NCBI GenBank assembly: GCA_049698775.1
Contig: JBAVYM010000038.1
Coordinates: 1 to 56,997, forward strand
DNA from: REEB76 sp049698775
Lineage (GTDB): Bacteria > Pseudomonadota > Gammaproteobacteria > Natronospirales > REEB76
Reading direction: 5' to 3'
DNA length: 56,997 bases
The translations under genes and the position numbers were made by a program. How positions within the stretch are numbered: position 1 is the stretch's first letter; the number at the start of each line of letters is the position of its first letter. A model generated the notes under the pieces. The model was not told where the DNA came from and made no database searches. It was given only the letters and a program-made list of their open reading frames with translations. Shown here one piece after another: positions 16,619 to 24,904 of the stretch.

Positions 16619-16855
16619 CTACCGGCGCCGCCATTCATCCGGCGTCAGGGTTTGCAGGCTGAGCGCATGGATTTCCCGGCCCATGCGTTCGCCCAAGGTG
16701 GCGTACACCAACTGGTGGCGCGCCAGTGGGCGCTTGCCGTTGAATGCCGGCGCGATAACCACGGCCTCGAAATGGGTGCCATCACTGCTGCTGACACTGA
16801 CTTCCGCGCCAGGCAATCCCTGCATGATGAGGTGCTCGATCTCGGCGGAAGTCAC
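16619..16855 (-). CDS. ibaG: BolA-family protein IbaG (YrbA)
   Basis: A 78-residue BolA/IbaG protein. The core GTHFEAVVIAPAFNGKRPLARHQLVYATLGERM contains the conserved H-x-x-V-Y helix and the His that can bind a shared 2Fe-2S cluster with a monothiol glutaredoxin. In E. coli ibaG precedes murA, as here, and is acid-inducible. The mla genes that normally lie upstream of ibaG are absent: the next gene is divergent kdsD 150 bases away. Confidence 0.92.
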   Translation of the reverse strand: MTSAEIEHLIMQGLPGAEVSVSSSDGTHFEAVVIAPAFNGKRPLARHQLVYATLGERMGREIHALSLQTLTPDEWRRR

Positions 16856-17005
16856 CCGTGCGCTCCAGAGGGTTGGTAACCGAATGCTTGACCTTGAACA
16901 TGATACCCGATTGGATGAATCCGCCGGAACCGGCGCGGCCGGGAGACCTGGGCAAAACGTGTATCATGGCGCTCCAGAGCGTTTTCCCACGGCAGATGAT
17001 CGCCG

Positions 17006-17986
17006 ATGAACCGGAACGATACCGCCAGCCTGCTGCGTTACGCACGCCAGGTACTGGAAACCGAAGCGGCCGCGGTTTCCGCCCTCGCCCCCCGCCTGGA
17101 TGAGCATTTTTCCGAGGCCTGCCGCCTGCTGCTCGGCTGCCGCGGGCGCGCGGTGGTCATGGGCATGGGCAAGTCCGGTCATGTGGCCAATAAAATTGCC
17201 GCGACGCTGGCCAGCACCGGCACACCAGCGTTTTACGTGCATCCCGGCGAAGCCAGCCACGGCGACATGGGCATGATCACCGGCGAGGACGTGGTGCTGG
17301 CGCTGTCTAATTCCGGCGAAACCGTCGAGCTCCTCACCCTGCTGCCGCTCATCAAACGTCTGGGTGTCAAACTCATCACGCTCACCGGCAATCCGCAATC
17401 CACGCTGGCCCGAGCCGCGGACGTGAACCTGGACGTGAGCGTCGCGCAGGAAGCCTGTCCGCTGAACCTGGCGCCGACCGCCAGCACCACCGCGGCACTG
17501 GCGATGGGCGACGCTCTGGCGGTGACGCTGTTGTCCACGCGCGGTTTCACCCAGGAGGATTTCGCACGTTCTCATCCGGGCGGCAGTCTCGGCCGGCGCC
17601 TGCTGCTGCGGGTGGAAGACATCATGCATACGGGTGACAGCATCCCCAGCGTCGCGCAAGGCACGCCGCTCTCCAAGGCGTTGATGGAGATGACTCGCAA
17701 GGGGCTCGGCATGACCGTCATCGTGGACAAACATCAGCAGGTGGCTGGTGTATTTACCGATGGCGATTTGCGCCGCGCGCTGGACAAGGAAATCAATGTG
17801 CATCGCACCAGCGTGGACGAAGTCATGACGCGCGACTGCGCCACTGTGCGCGCCGACGTGCTTACTGGGGAAGCCATCCACCTCATGAACATGCGCCGCA
17901 TCACGGCGCTGCCGGTCGTCAACGAAAACAAAATCCTGATCGGCGCCCTGCACATGCATGACCTGGTGCGCGCTGGCGTGGTATGA
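17006..17986 (+). CDS. kdsD: D-arabinose 5-phosphate isomerase KdsD
   Basis: A 326-residue enzyme that converts ribulose 5-phosphate to arabinose 5-phosphate, the entry step to Kdo for lipopolysaccharide. Domain order: SIS domain (about residues 40-175; MGMGKSGHVANKIAATLAST, LSNSGETVELL), then tandem CBS domains (about 205-326; VEDIMHTGDSIPSV, VFTDGDLRRALD). HPGG just before the CBS pair is typical of the KpsF/GutQ family. First gene of a six-gene run ending in rpoN or hpf; kdsC follows after one base. Confidence 0.96.
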   Translation: MNRNDTASLLRYARQVLETEAAAVSALAPRLDEHFSEACRLLLGCRGRAVVMGMGKSGHVANKIAATLASTGTPAFYVHPGEASHGDMGMITGEDVVLALSNSGETVELLTLLPLIKRLGVKLITLTGNPQSTLARAADVNLDVSVAQEACPLNLAPTASTTAALAMGDALAVTLLSTRGFTQEDFARSHPGGSLGRRLLLRVEDIMHTGDSIPSVAQGTPLSKALMEMTRKGLGMTVIVDKHQQVAGVFTDGDLRRALDKEINVHRTSVDEVMTRDCATVRADVLTGEAIHLMNMRRITALPVVNENKILIGALHMHDLVRAGVV

Positions 17987-17987
17987 C

Positions 17988-18488
17988 ATGACGGACCTTG
18001 ACGAGCGCGCAGCGCGGGTGCAACTGGTGGTGTTCGATGTGGACGGTGTATTCACCGATGGGCGGTTGTATTACAGCGCCGCGGGCGAAGCACTGAAAGC
18101 CTTTCACGTGCGCGACGGCCACGGCATCAAGCTCCTGCTCAAACACGGCATCCAGGCCGCAGTGATTTCGGGACGCAATTCTCCCGCGGTGACGCGGCGC
18201 ATGCAGGAACTGGGAATCCAGCATGTATTCCAGGGCGATGACGACAAACTTCCGATATTGGAACAGCTCTTGCAAAAACTCGGCTTGCGCACCGAACAGA
18301 CGGCCTGCGTGGGTGACGATTTGGTGGACTTGCCGCTGCTGGCTGCCGCGGGCCTGGCCATCGCGGTCGCAGATGCGCAGCCCGAGGTGCGCGCCCGCGC
18401 GCACTTGGTGACGAACGCGCGTGGCGGCGAGGGCGCGGTGCGCGAGGTTTGCGATCTGATCCTCGCCATGCGGAACCCGAACGGGTGA
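17988..18488 (+). CDS. kdsC: 3-deoxy-D-manno-octulosonate 8-phosphate phosphatase KdsC
   Basis: A 166-residue C0-type HAD phosphatase that releases Kdo from Kdo-8-phosphate. The nucleophile and acid/base pair is D17/D19 in VVFDVDGVFTDG; the next motifs are ISGRNSPAVTRR and GDDLVDLPLLAAAGLA. The ATG one base after the kdsD stop is chosen over a frame that opens ten codons earlier inside kdsD. Its last bases overlap the lptC start. Confidence 0.95.
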   Translation: MTDLDERAARVQLVVFDVDGVFTDGRLYYSAAGEALKAFHVRDGHGIKLLLKHGIQAAVISGRNSPAVTRRMQELGIQHVFQGDDDKLPILEQLLQKLGLRTEQTACVGDDLVDLPLLAAAGLAIAVADAQPEVRARAHLVTNARGGEGAVREVCDLILAMRNPNG

Positions 18489-19051
18489 ATCCGCGCTTGC
18501 TGCTGGGGATCCTGGTGCTGCTGCTGGTGGCGGCAGGCACGTGGTGGCTGCTGCGGCAAGTCAGCCCGCCCAGCGCGCCGAAACCCGCGCCCGCCACGCA
18601 TGTGCCGGATTATTATTTCACCGACGCCACGGTCACGACCCTGAATGCCCAAGGCAAACCCGAAGCCGTGATGACGGCGCCGCGCATGGAGCATCATCCC
18701 GACGACGACAGCGTGGAAATATTCGCACCGCGTATCGAGTATTTCATCGCCGGCGGCCCGCCCTGGCATGTACAGGCGGACCATGGCTTGCTGCCGTCAG
18801 GCGGCAAACTGGTGGAACTTACCGGACACGTGGAAATGCAGCGCCAGAGCAACAACGGCGGTCCACCACTCATCATCAACACCGATAAAATAAACGTGGA
18901 TCTCAACACCAACATCGCCACTACCACCGATCCGGTTGAGATTCTACAGGGCGACAGCCGCATGACCGCGGTGGGCATGCAGGCGTATCTGCAAGACGAC
19001 CGGCTGCTGCTGGAAACAAACGTGCGAGGCTCTTATGTCCGCAAGCAATAA
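18485..19051 (+). CDS. lptC: LPS export protein LptC
   Basis: A 188-residue bitopic inner-membrane protein: one N-terminal helix (about residues 5-22, LLLGILVLLLVAAGTWWLL) and a periplasmic beta-jellyroll (DYYFTDATVTTLNAQGKPE, HVEMQRQSNN). LptC links the LptB2FG extractor to the LptA bridge. I start at the GTG overlapping the kdsC stop (GTGA), because the membrane anchor then begins at once; the upstream ATG lies well inside kdsC and would add 12 unrelated residues. The end overlaps lptA by 17 bases. Confidence 0.93.
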   Translation: MNPRLLLGILVLLLVAAGTWWLLRQVSPPSAPKPAPATHVPDYYFTDATVTTLNAQGKPEAVMTAPRMEHHPDDDSVEIFAPRIEYFIAGGPPWHVQADHGLLPSGGKLVELTGHVEMQRQSNNGGPPLIINTDKINVDLNTNIATTTDPVEILQGDSRMTAVGMQAYLQDDRLLLETNVRGSYVRKQ

Positions 19052-19643
19052 ACTCTGTGTGCTGCTGGCGGTGTGTGCGCTGTGCGCCGCCGCATCCGCC
19101 TGGGCGCTCAAAACCGACAAGCAGCAGCCCATCAACATCCAGGCGGATCACGGCGACTTCCAGAACAATTCAAAAGCCGACAACGGCACTGGCACCTACA
19201 CCGGCCGTGTAGTCATTACCCAGGGCAGTATCAAGATCACCGCCGACAAAGCCATCCTGCACATCCAGAACGGCGAGATCCAGAGCGCGGATATCACCGG
19301 CAGTCCCGCCGCTTTTCAGCAGCAACCCGACAGCGGCGCGCTGGTGCACGGCACGGCCGGCGAAATCACCTATAACCAGAGCACCAATGAGGTAGATCTG
19401 CTTGGCAATGCCTACTTGCAGCAGGGTGAACGCCTGTTCACCGCCGACGTGATTCATTACAACACCGCGACCGAACACGTGGTCGCCATCGGCGGCAAGA
19501 ACGGTGGTCGCGTGCACATCACGATTCCGCCCAAGCCAAGCCCCCCATCGCAACCAGGTACTCCGCGACACAAACATGGAAAACACCCGCTACCGGAGAG
19601 TAACCCACCCCCAAAGAACGGCGCCCAGGGTGGACCTCCATGA
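19035..19643 (+). CDS. lptA: LPS transport periplasmic bridge protein LptA
   Basis: A 202-residue OstA-type protein with a signal peptide (cleavage expected after SAWA) and a beta-jellyroll with the repeated wording INIQADHGDFQNNSK, GRVVITQGSIKITADKA and LQQGERLFTADVIHYN. LptA polymerises between LptC and LptD to carry LPS across the periplasm. The C-terminal 35 or so residues are an unusual Pro/His/Gly-rich tail (PPKPSPPSQPGTPRHKHGKH) longer than that of E. coli LptA. It overlaps lptC at the start and lptB at the end. Confidence 0.94.
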   Translation: MSASNKLCVLLAVCALCAAASAWALKTDKQQPINIQADHGDFQNNSKADNGTGTYTGRVVITQGSIKITADKAILHIQNGEIQSADITGSPAAFQQQPDSGALVHGTAGEITYNQSTNEVDLLGNAYLQQGERLFTADVIHYNTATEHVVAIGGKNGGRVHITIPPKPSPPSQPGTPRHKHGKHPLPESNPPPKNGAQGGPP

Positions 19644-20365
19644 GCACGCTGCGCGCGGAGAAGCTGCTCAAGCGTTACCGCCGCCGCGAAGTGGTGAGCA
19701 ACGTATCCCTGGAGCTGGCGCGCGGCGAGGTGGTGGGACTGCTGGGTCCGAATGGCGCTGGCAAGACCACATCCTTCTACATGATCGTGGGGCTGGTACC
19801 TGCCGACGGCGGGCGCATATTTCTGAACGGCGCGGAAATCACTGATCTACCGGTGCATGCGCGGGCACGTCTGGGACTCGGCTACCTGCCGCAGGAAGCT
19901 TCCGTGTTCCGCAAGCTGAGCGTGGCGGACAACATCCTGGCAATTCTTGAAACCCGCCCGAGACTCAAACGCGCACAGCGGCAGCAGCGCATGCAGGAGT
20001 TGCTGGACGAATTGCACATCGCCCATCTACACGACTCCTTGGGCTTGTCCCTGTCCGGCGGCGAACGGCGGCGGGTGGAAATCGCCCGCGCGCTGGCGGC
20101 GGACCCGGCTTTCATGCTGCTGGATGAGCCGTTTGCCGGCGTGGACCCGATTTCCGTGATTGATATCCAGCACATCGTCCAGCACCTCAAGGACCGCAAT
20201 ATCGGCGTGCTCATCACGGATCACAACGTGCGCGAAACCCTGGGCATCTGCGCCCGGGCCTATATCATCAGCAGCGGCCAAGTCATCGCCGCCGGCCCGC
20301 CGGAAGCCATCCTCGTCAACCAGCAGGTCCGCGAGGTCTACCTGGGCGAGAATTTTCGGCTATAA
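19640..20365 (+). CDS. lptB: LPS export ABC transporter ATPase LptB
   Basis: A 241-residue ABC ATPase with Walker A GPNGAGKTTS, Q-loop region LGYLPQEASVFRKLSV, signature LSGGERRRVEIARAL, Walker B FMLLDEPFAGVDPIS and the switch His in LITDHNV. The wording LPQEASVFRKLSV and the C-terminal EVYLGENFRL are specific to LptB. It powers LPS extraction with LptF and LptG, whose genes are not in the window. ATGA overlap with lptA. A 118-base gap follows before rpoN. Confidence 0.97.
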   Translation: MSTLRAEKLLKRYRRREVVSNVSLELARGEVVGLLGPNGAGKTTSFYMIVGLVPADGGRIFLNGAEITDLPVHARARLGLGYLPQEASVFRKLSVADNILAILETRPRLKRAQRQQRMQELLDELHIAHLHDSLGLSLSGGERRRVEIARALAADPAFMLLDEPFAGVDPISVIDIQHIVQHLKDRNIGVLITDHNVRETLGICARAYIISSGQVIAAGPPEAILVNQQVREVYLGENFRL

Positions 20366-20483
20366 CTATCCCATGGTCTGCGTCTTGTGCGGCTGCCCCG
20401 GCACCGGGTGGTGGAAGTTTTACTCCCCCAGAGACCGACCATAAAAATAAGCATCCTGTATACATATTAAGGATTAATGGGTT

Positions 20484-21926
20484 TTGAAAGCATCCCTCGG
20501 CCTGCGACAAATCCAGCGGCTCACCATGACGCCCGAGCTGCGCCAGGCTTTAGGGCTGCTGCAGATGTCCGCGCCTGAACTGCGCGACATGGTGCAGGAG
20601 GCGCTTGAGCACAACCTGTTGCTGGAGAAAATCGAGGATGGCGAGGCACCGCCGTTGAGCGCGAACGAACCTCAGGTCGTTGCTCAGGCGGAACCGGAAA
20701 AGCCCGCGGAACCCGAGGATTTGCCGGTCGCGGACTGGGACAGCGCCGAACCTTTGCAGTCATGGAGCGATGCGGAACCCGGGGAATTCCCGGAGCCCTC
20801 AGGCCCAGGCGGACTCAGCCTGCAAGACCACCTGCGCGGCCAACTGGATTTGGCGCACCTGAGCGCCCGGGATGCCGCCATCGGCGCCCTGCTCATAGAC
20901 AGCCTCAACGACGACGGTTATCTGACCCAAAGCCTCGACGAATTACGTCAGGCATTTGGCGGCAACGATGGCGTCCCGGACGCGGAGGAAATGGAGGCGA
21001 TGCTGCATCATCTGCAGGCCCTGGACCCGCCGGGCGTGGCCTGCCGCGATCTGCGCGAATGCTTGGGCATCCAACTGCGCCAGTCGAATACCGCACCGGT
21101 CCGGGAGCTGGCACTGCGGATCGTCAATCAACATCTGGAGGATCTGGCCGCCCACGCTGATTCCCGGCTCTGCCGCCTGTTGAATGTAAGCAATGACGAG
21201 CTGGCGGCGGCCATCGCTTTGATCCAGTCGCTCAACCCGCGCCCCGGCACCGCACTGGCGTCAAGCGCAGTGGACTTCGTGATTCCGGACGTGGTGGTCT
21301 CACGCCGCGACGGCCGCTGGGTGGTGGAACTCAATCCTGAAACCGCGCCACGACTGCGGGTGAATGCTATGTATGCCGCTGCCTTGGGCCGGCGCCGCAA
21401 CGGCGAGAACGCCGACTTGGGCCGCCAGTTGCAGGAAGCGCGCTGGCTGGTCCGCAGCCTGAAGATGCGCAGTGAAACCTTGCTACGCGTGGCCGAGTGC
21501 ATTGTGCGGCACCAGGCGGATTTTCTCAGCAGCGGTGAGGAAGCCATGCAGCCGCTGATGCTCAAGGATGTGGCGGCCGAGCTAGGACTGCACGAGTCTA
21601 CCATTTCGCGCGTGGTGGCAAACAAATACCTGGCCGCGCCGCGTGGCACCCTCGCCTTCCGGCACTTTTTTTCCAACGAATTGTCAACAAATGATGGCGG
21701 CGCGCTGTCGGCTACCGCCATCCGGGCCTTGATCCGCAAACTGCTCGCCCAGGAGAATCCCCACGATCCGCTGAGTGACGATCGCATCACCAGGGAGCTT
21801 GTGAACCGCGGCATCCGCGTGGCGCGGCGCACGGTTGCCAAATACCGTGAGTCCATGGCCATTCCCCCGGCTCACCAGCGCAAACGCCTCGCAAGCAGGC
21901 GCCAACATCAGGAGAACGAGGAGTAA
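20484..21926 (+). CDS. rpoN: RNA polymerase sigma-54 factor RpoN
   Basis: A 480-residue sigma-54. Region I at the N-terminus reads LRQIQRLTMTPELRQALGLLQ; an acidic region II follows (about residues 50-110). The C-terminal helix-turn-helix is LGLHESTISRVVANKY and the RpoN box is the ARRTVAKYRESMAIPP stretch that reads the -24 element. I use a TTG start because homology begins there and AAGGA lies ten bases upstream; no in-frame ATG exists nearby before region I. It lies in the conserved lptB-rpoN-hpf block. No partner enhancer-binding protein is in the window. Confidence 0.96.
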   Translation: MKASLGLRQIQRLTMTPELRQALGLLQMSAPELRDMVQEALEHNLLLEKIEDGEAPPLSANEPQVVAQAEPEKPAEPEDLPVADWDSAEPLQSWSDAEPGEFPEPSGPGGLSLQDHLRGQLDLAHLSARDAAIGALLIDSLNDDGYLTQSLDELRQAFGGNDGVPDAEEMEAMLHHLQALDPPGVACRDLRECLGIQLRQSNTAPVRELALRIVNQHLEDLAAHADSRLCRLLNVSNDELAAAIALIQSLNPRPGTALASSAVDFVIPDVVVSRRDGRWVVELNPETAPRLRVNAMYAAALGRRRNGENADLGRQLQEARWLVRSLKMRSETLLRVAECIVRHQADFLSSGEEAMQPLMLKDVAAELGLHESTISRVVANKYLAAPRGTLAFRHFFSNELSTNDGGALSATAIRALIRKLLAQENPHDPLSDDRITRELVNRGIRVARRTVAKYRESMAIPPAHQRKRLASRRQHQENEE

Positions 21927-21929
21927 ATC

Positions 21930-22253
21930 ATGCAAATAGACATTACCGGCCATCATGTGGACATCACCACGCCTTTACACGATTACGTGCACAGCAAACT
22001 GGAACGACTCGAACGACATTTTGATCATGTGAGCGGTGTGCATGTGGTACTGACGGTATCCAAGCTGGAACACAAGGCCGAAGCCACGCTGCAGGTCAAT
22101 GGCGGCAAGCTGTTCGCGGACGCCGTGGACGGCGACATGTATGCCGCCATAGATGCGCTTACCGACAAACTCGACCGCCAGGTGAAAAAGCACAAGGAAA
22201 AACTCACCAGCCATGGCGACCGCGCCAGCGTGCGCACGGACGCGGCACCCTAG
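21930..22253 (+). CDS. hpf: Ribosome hibernation promoting factor HPF (short form)
   Basis: A 107-residue short HPF/RaiA-type protein (IDITGHHVDITTPLHDYVHSKL, then LTVSKLEHKAEATLQVNGG and MYAAIDALTDKLDRQVKKHKEK). It binds the 30S decoding centre and helps form 100S dimers in stationary phase. It starts three bases after the rpoN stop, with GGAGAACGAGG before the ATG, so the two are co-transcribed, as in E. coli. Confidence 0.95.
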   Translation: MQIDITGHHVDITTPLHDYVHSKLERLERHFDHVSGVHVVLTVSKLEHKAEATLQVNGGKLFADAVDGDMYAAIDALTDKLDRQVKKHKEKLTSHGDRASVRTDAAP

Positions 22254-22279
22254 AGTTTGGCTGCTCGACGATTTATCCC

Positions 22280-22320
22280 GCAAAAACCGGCGTGCCCGAG
22301 CAATGCGCGCCGGTTTTTGC
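22280..22320. terminator. Rho-independent terminator after hpf
   Basis: GCAAAAACCGGCG and CGCCGGTTTTTGC form a perfect 13-bp stem around a 15-base loop. The T-run inside the right arm terminates plus-strand transcription; the A-run makes it work both ways. It separates hpf from rapZ, where ptsN usually sits. Confidence 0.85.
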
Positions 22321-22385
22321 ATTCACACCGCCGGCGGGTATGCTAGTGCCATGATCGATACCGACAGCTGTTTCTTCGAAGTCCC

Positions 22386-23243
22386 ATGCGCCTCGTCATC
22401 CTGAGCGGCCTGTCCGGCTCCGGCAAATCCGTGGCCCTGCACATGCTGGAGGACTTGGGTTACTACTGCGTTGACAATATCCCCGCCGGTCTGCTGCAGC
22501 ATTTTGTGGGCGAAACCCTGCTGAGCGAACACCCGGCTTTTCACAACATGGCCGTGGGTATTGACGCCCGCAACCGCATCGAAGACATCCAATCGGTGCC
22601 GGAAACCGTGCGCCGTTTGCGCACGCAAGGCATCGAGTGCGACATCGTGTTCCTGCACGCCGAGGACAGTGTGCTGGTGAAACGTTATAACGAAACCCAC
22701 CGCCCGCATCCGCTGGCCAACGAGAATCGCTCGTTGCGCGATGCGATCCGCGCGGAACGCGAGCTGCTGGGTGCCATCGCGGATGAGGCCGATGTGGTGT
22801 TGGACACTACCCGCACCTCGGTGCACGACCTGCGCGAGCAGGTGCGCGCGCGTATCCACCGGGGCGAGCGCGAAAAATTATCGCTGCTGTTCCAGTCCTT
22901 CGGGTTCCGCCATGGGCTGCCCGGCGACTCGGATTTTGTCTTCGACGCCCGCGGTTTGCCCAATCCCTATTGGGAACCCCAACTCCGGCCGCTCACCGGC
23001 AAGGATCCGGCGGTGATTCGCTATCTGGAAAACGACGCGGTGGCACAGCATTTCATCCAGGATCTCGACGCGCTTCTGGAGCGCTGGATTCCGCAATTCG
23101 AATCCTCAAATCGCCGCTATCTCACGGTCTCCGTGGGCTGCACCGGCGGTCAGCATCGTTCCGTGTTTGTGGTGGAGAAACTGGCAGAGCATTTCCGTGC
23201 ACGGGGCCGCGATGTACTGGTGCGTCACAACGAACTCAGGTGA
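22386..23243 (+). CDS. rapZ: RNase adapter protein RapZ (YvcJ)
   Basis: A 285-residue P-loop protein with Walker A GLSGSGKS at about residues 8-15, then ALHMLEDLGYYCVDNIPAGL and the C-terminal RNA-binding domain with SVGCTGGQHRSVFVVEKLA. In enterobacteria RapZ guides RNase E to the small RNA GlmZ and controls GlmS, thus amino-sugar supply. It follows hpf after a terminator, so it probably has its own promoter. The usual flanking ptsN and ptsO genes are missing. Confidence 0.95.
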   Translation: MRLVILSGLSGSGKSVALHMLEDLGYYCVDNIPAGLLQHFVGETLLSEHPAFHNMAVGIDARNRIEDIQSVPETVRRLRTQGIECDIVFLHAEDSVLVKRYNETHRPHPLANENRSLRDAIRAERELLGAIADEADVVLDTTRTSVHDLREQVRARIHRGEREKLSLLFQSFGFRHGLPGDSDFVFDARGLPNPYWEPQLRPLTGKDPAVIRYLENDAVAQHFIQDLDALLERWIPQFESSNRRYLTVSVGCTGGQHRSVFVVEKLAEHFRARGRDVLVRHNELR

Positions 23244-23330
23244 TGCCGCAAGCGGCCTCCTGACGCGGTTCGGTAATTCACGCGCCGGTTATACCAGTAC
23301 AGGACTTGATGTCACCTGCCGGAAACCCGT

Positions 23331-23447
23331 CTAAGGCGCCATAAAATCACGGCCTGCTTTCTTGGCTTTCTTCTCCGCTCGCTTTTCTTTCAGTGTCTTG
23401 GCCGGTTTCTTCTTGTCTTCCTTCTTTCGCTCCATACCTTTGCTCAT
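23331..23447 (-). CDS. Small Lys-rich protein (38 aa)
   Basis: A 38-residue peptide, 16 of them Lys or Arg, with the wording MSKGMERKKEDKKKPAKTL and the end AKKAGRDFMAP. GGAG lies eight bases before this ATG; a longer frame opening 48 codons upstream has no ribosome site and overlaps the patatin gene. Similar very short Lys-rich hypothetical proteins are, as I recall, widespread in proteobacteria, which supports a real gene. Likely disordered; nucleic-acid or ribosome binding is only a guess from charge. Confidence 0.6.
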   Translation of the reverse strand: MSKGMERKKEDKKKPAKTLKEKRAEKKAKKAGRDFMAP

Positions 23448-23532
23448 GTATTTACTCCTCACGGTTGATTGAAGATAACCTACATCAAAAACAATGAGTT
23501 CATCACGCTGCCACGTGTAACAGTACTCCACC

Positions 23533-24693
23533 TCACTCTTGTTTGCTCGCACCGATGAACGCCAGCAGCTTGTCCGCGTGCGCGAGTGCATCTTTCCTGC
23601 CCAATTCGATCAATTCGCCGCAAAACCCGCTTTCGAACAACAGATAGCTGATCAACTGACTGCCGCTCTTGTGCAAGCCACCCAGCGCGCGCAGCAGCAA
23701 GCGCACACTGCGCGGGAATTCACTCAAGTGACGTTGCGCGATGTCGCGAATATCCTCGCTCGGCACAATCACCATGGTATCAATCACTCTTAACGGTGCC
23801 GGTTTGCCGGATTGCGCCGCCATCTGGTTCATGGTCGTGTTGATGCGTTGTAAGCGCTCAAGATCAGCGTAGATGCTGTCCATGAACACCACATCCAGCA
23901 ACGAACCCGCGATCTGGCCCAGGGAAGGATACGGAACTTCCTCGCCTTCCTCCGGCAATTTGTTGGCCTGTTCGTTGCGCACGCCGATTATCAGGATGCG
24001 CTCAGCGCCCAGATGCACCGCCGAACTCAGCGGCGCGGTCTGGCGCAGGGAACCGTCGCCGTAATATTCGCGGCCCAGGCGCACGGCCGGAAAAATCACC
24101 GGCAGCGACACCGACGCCATGACATGATCCAGACGCAATTCCACCGGCTGCCCGATCCGCCGCGTGCGATGCCAGGGTTTGAGCCCCGGCTTGCCTTTGT
24201 AAAAACACACGGCGCGGGCCGAAGTGTAGCCTGAACAGGTAAGCGACAGCGCGTCCAGAGCGCCGGTATCAATGGCTTCCTGCAAACGCGCGAAAATGAT
24301 GTGCCGTTCCAGCAGCTCCCTCAACGGCGTGTTATCCAGCAGCGCGATCACATTGCGGCGTGCGAATCCCGCATGCAGCAAGGCCATGAGCCAGTACAGC
24401 AGGTTCTTGAAGATCGTGAAGGTGTCGGTGCGGAATACCTGGTCACTGTGAATGTGTTCCCAGACCTTGGCAAGTTCGACTGCGCCGCGGTGGAAATGCT
24501 GGGCGTGCGTGGCGATCAGCGTGGCGTTGATGGCGCCCGCCGAGGTGCCGGAGATGATTGGAAACGGGTTGGGCGCATCTGGCGGCAGCAACTCAGCGAT
24601 GGCCTTGAGCACGCCGGCCTGATAAGCCGCGCGCGCGCCGCCCCCGGGCAGGACCAGCCCCAGTTTCGGTCGTGACAGCGCCTGATCGTTCAT
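23533..24693 (-). CDS. Patatin-like phospholipase (RssA-type)
   Basis: A 386-residue patatin-family serine hydrolase. The oxyanion loop is PGGGARAAYQ (residues 16-25), the nucleophile S51 lies in GTSAGA, and the partner aspartate is D213 in YYGDGSLRQ. No signal peptide or membrane helix is evident, so it should act in the cytoplasm or at the inner membrane on acyl lipids. It is longer than minimal patatins (about 300), with an extra C-terminal helical region. The gene stands alone, 211 bases from divergent parA-like; no regulatory partner is visible. Confidence 0.9.
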   Translation of the reverse strand: MNDQALSRPKLGLVLPGGGARAAYQAGVLKAIAELLPPDAPNPFPIISGTSAGAINATLIATHAQHFHRGAVELAKVWEHIHSDQVFRTDTFTIFKNLLYWLMALLHAGFARRNVIALLDNTPLRELLERHIIFARLQEAIDTGALDALSLTCSGYTSARAVCFYKGKPGLKPWHRTRRIGQPVELRLDHVMASVSLPVIFPAVRLGREYYGDGSLRQTAPLSSAVHLGAERILIIGVRNEQANKLPEEGEEVPYPSLGQIAGSLLDVVFMDSIYADLERLQRINTTMNQMAAQSGKPAPLRVIDTMVIVPSEDIRDIAQRHLSEFPRSVRLLLRALGGLHKSGSQLISYLLFESGFCGELIELGRKDALAHADKLLAFIGASKQE

Positions 24694-24904
24694 ATGCTAT
24701 TCACCCACCGCCGGCGGTCGCATGCGATTATCGGCCCGCAAATTGCAGCGTTCATGGGTCCGTTCCCGTGCGCAGCAGCCCGAGCGTTCAAGATGTAAGC
24801 TTGCCAGGTGCTAAAATCATGTAGAAGCAGTAGCTTTGGATATTGAAGGGATAAATGAGTTGGCCGCCCCGCGTTAACTCAGTGGCATCCCGCTTCATGA
24901 GGCC

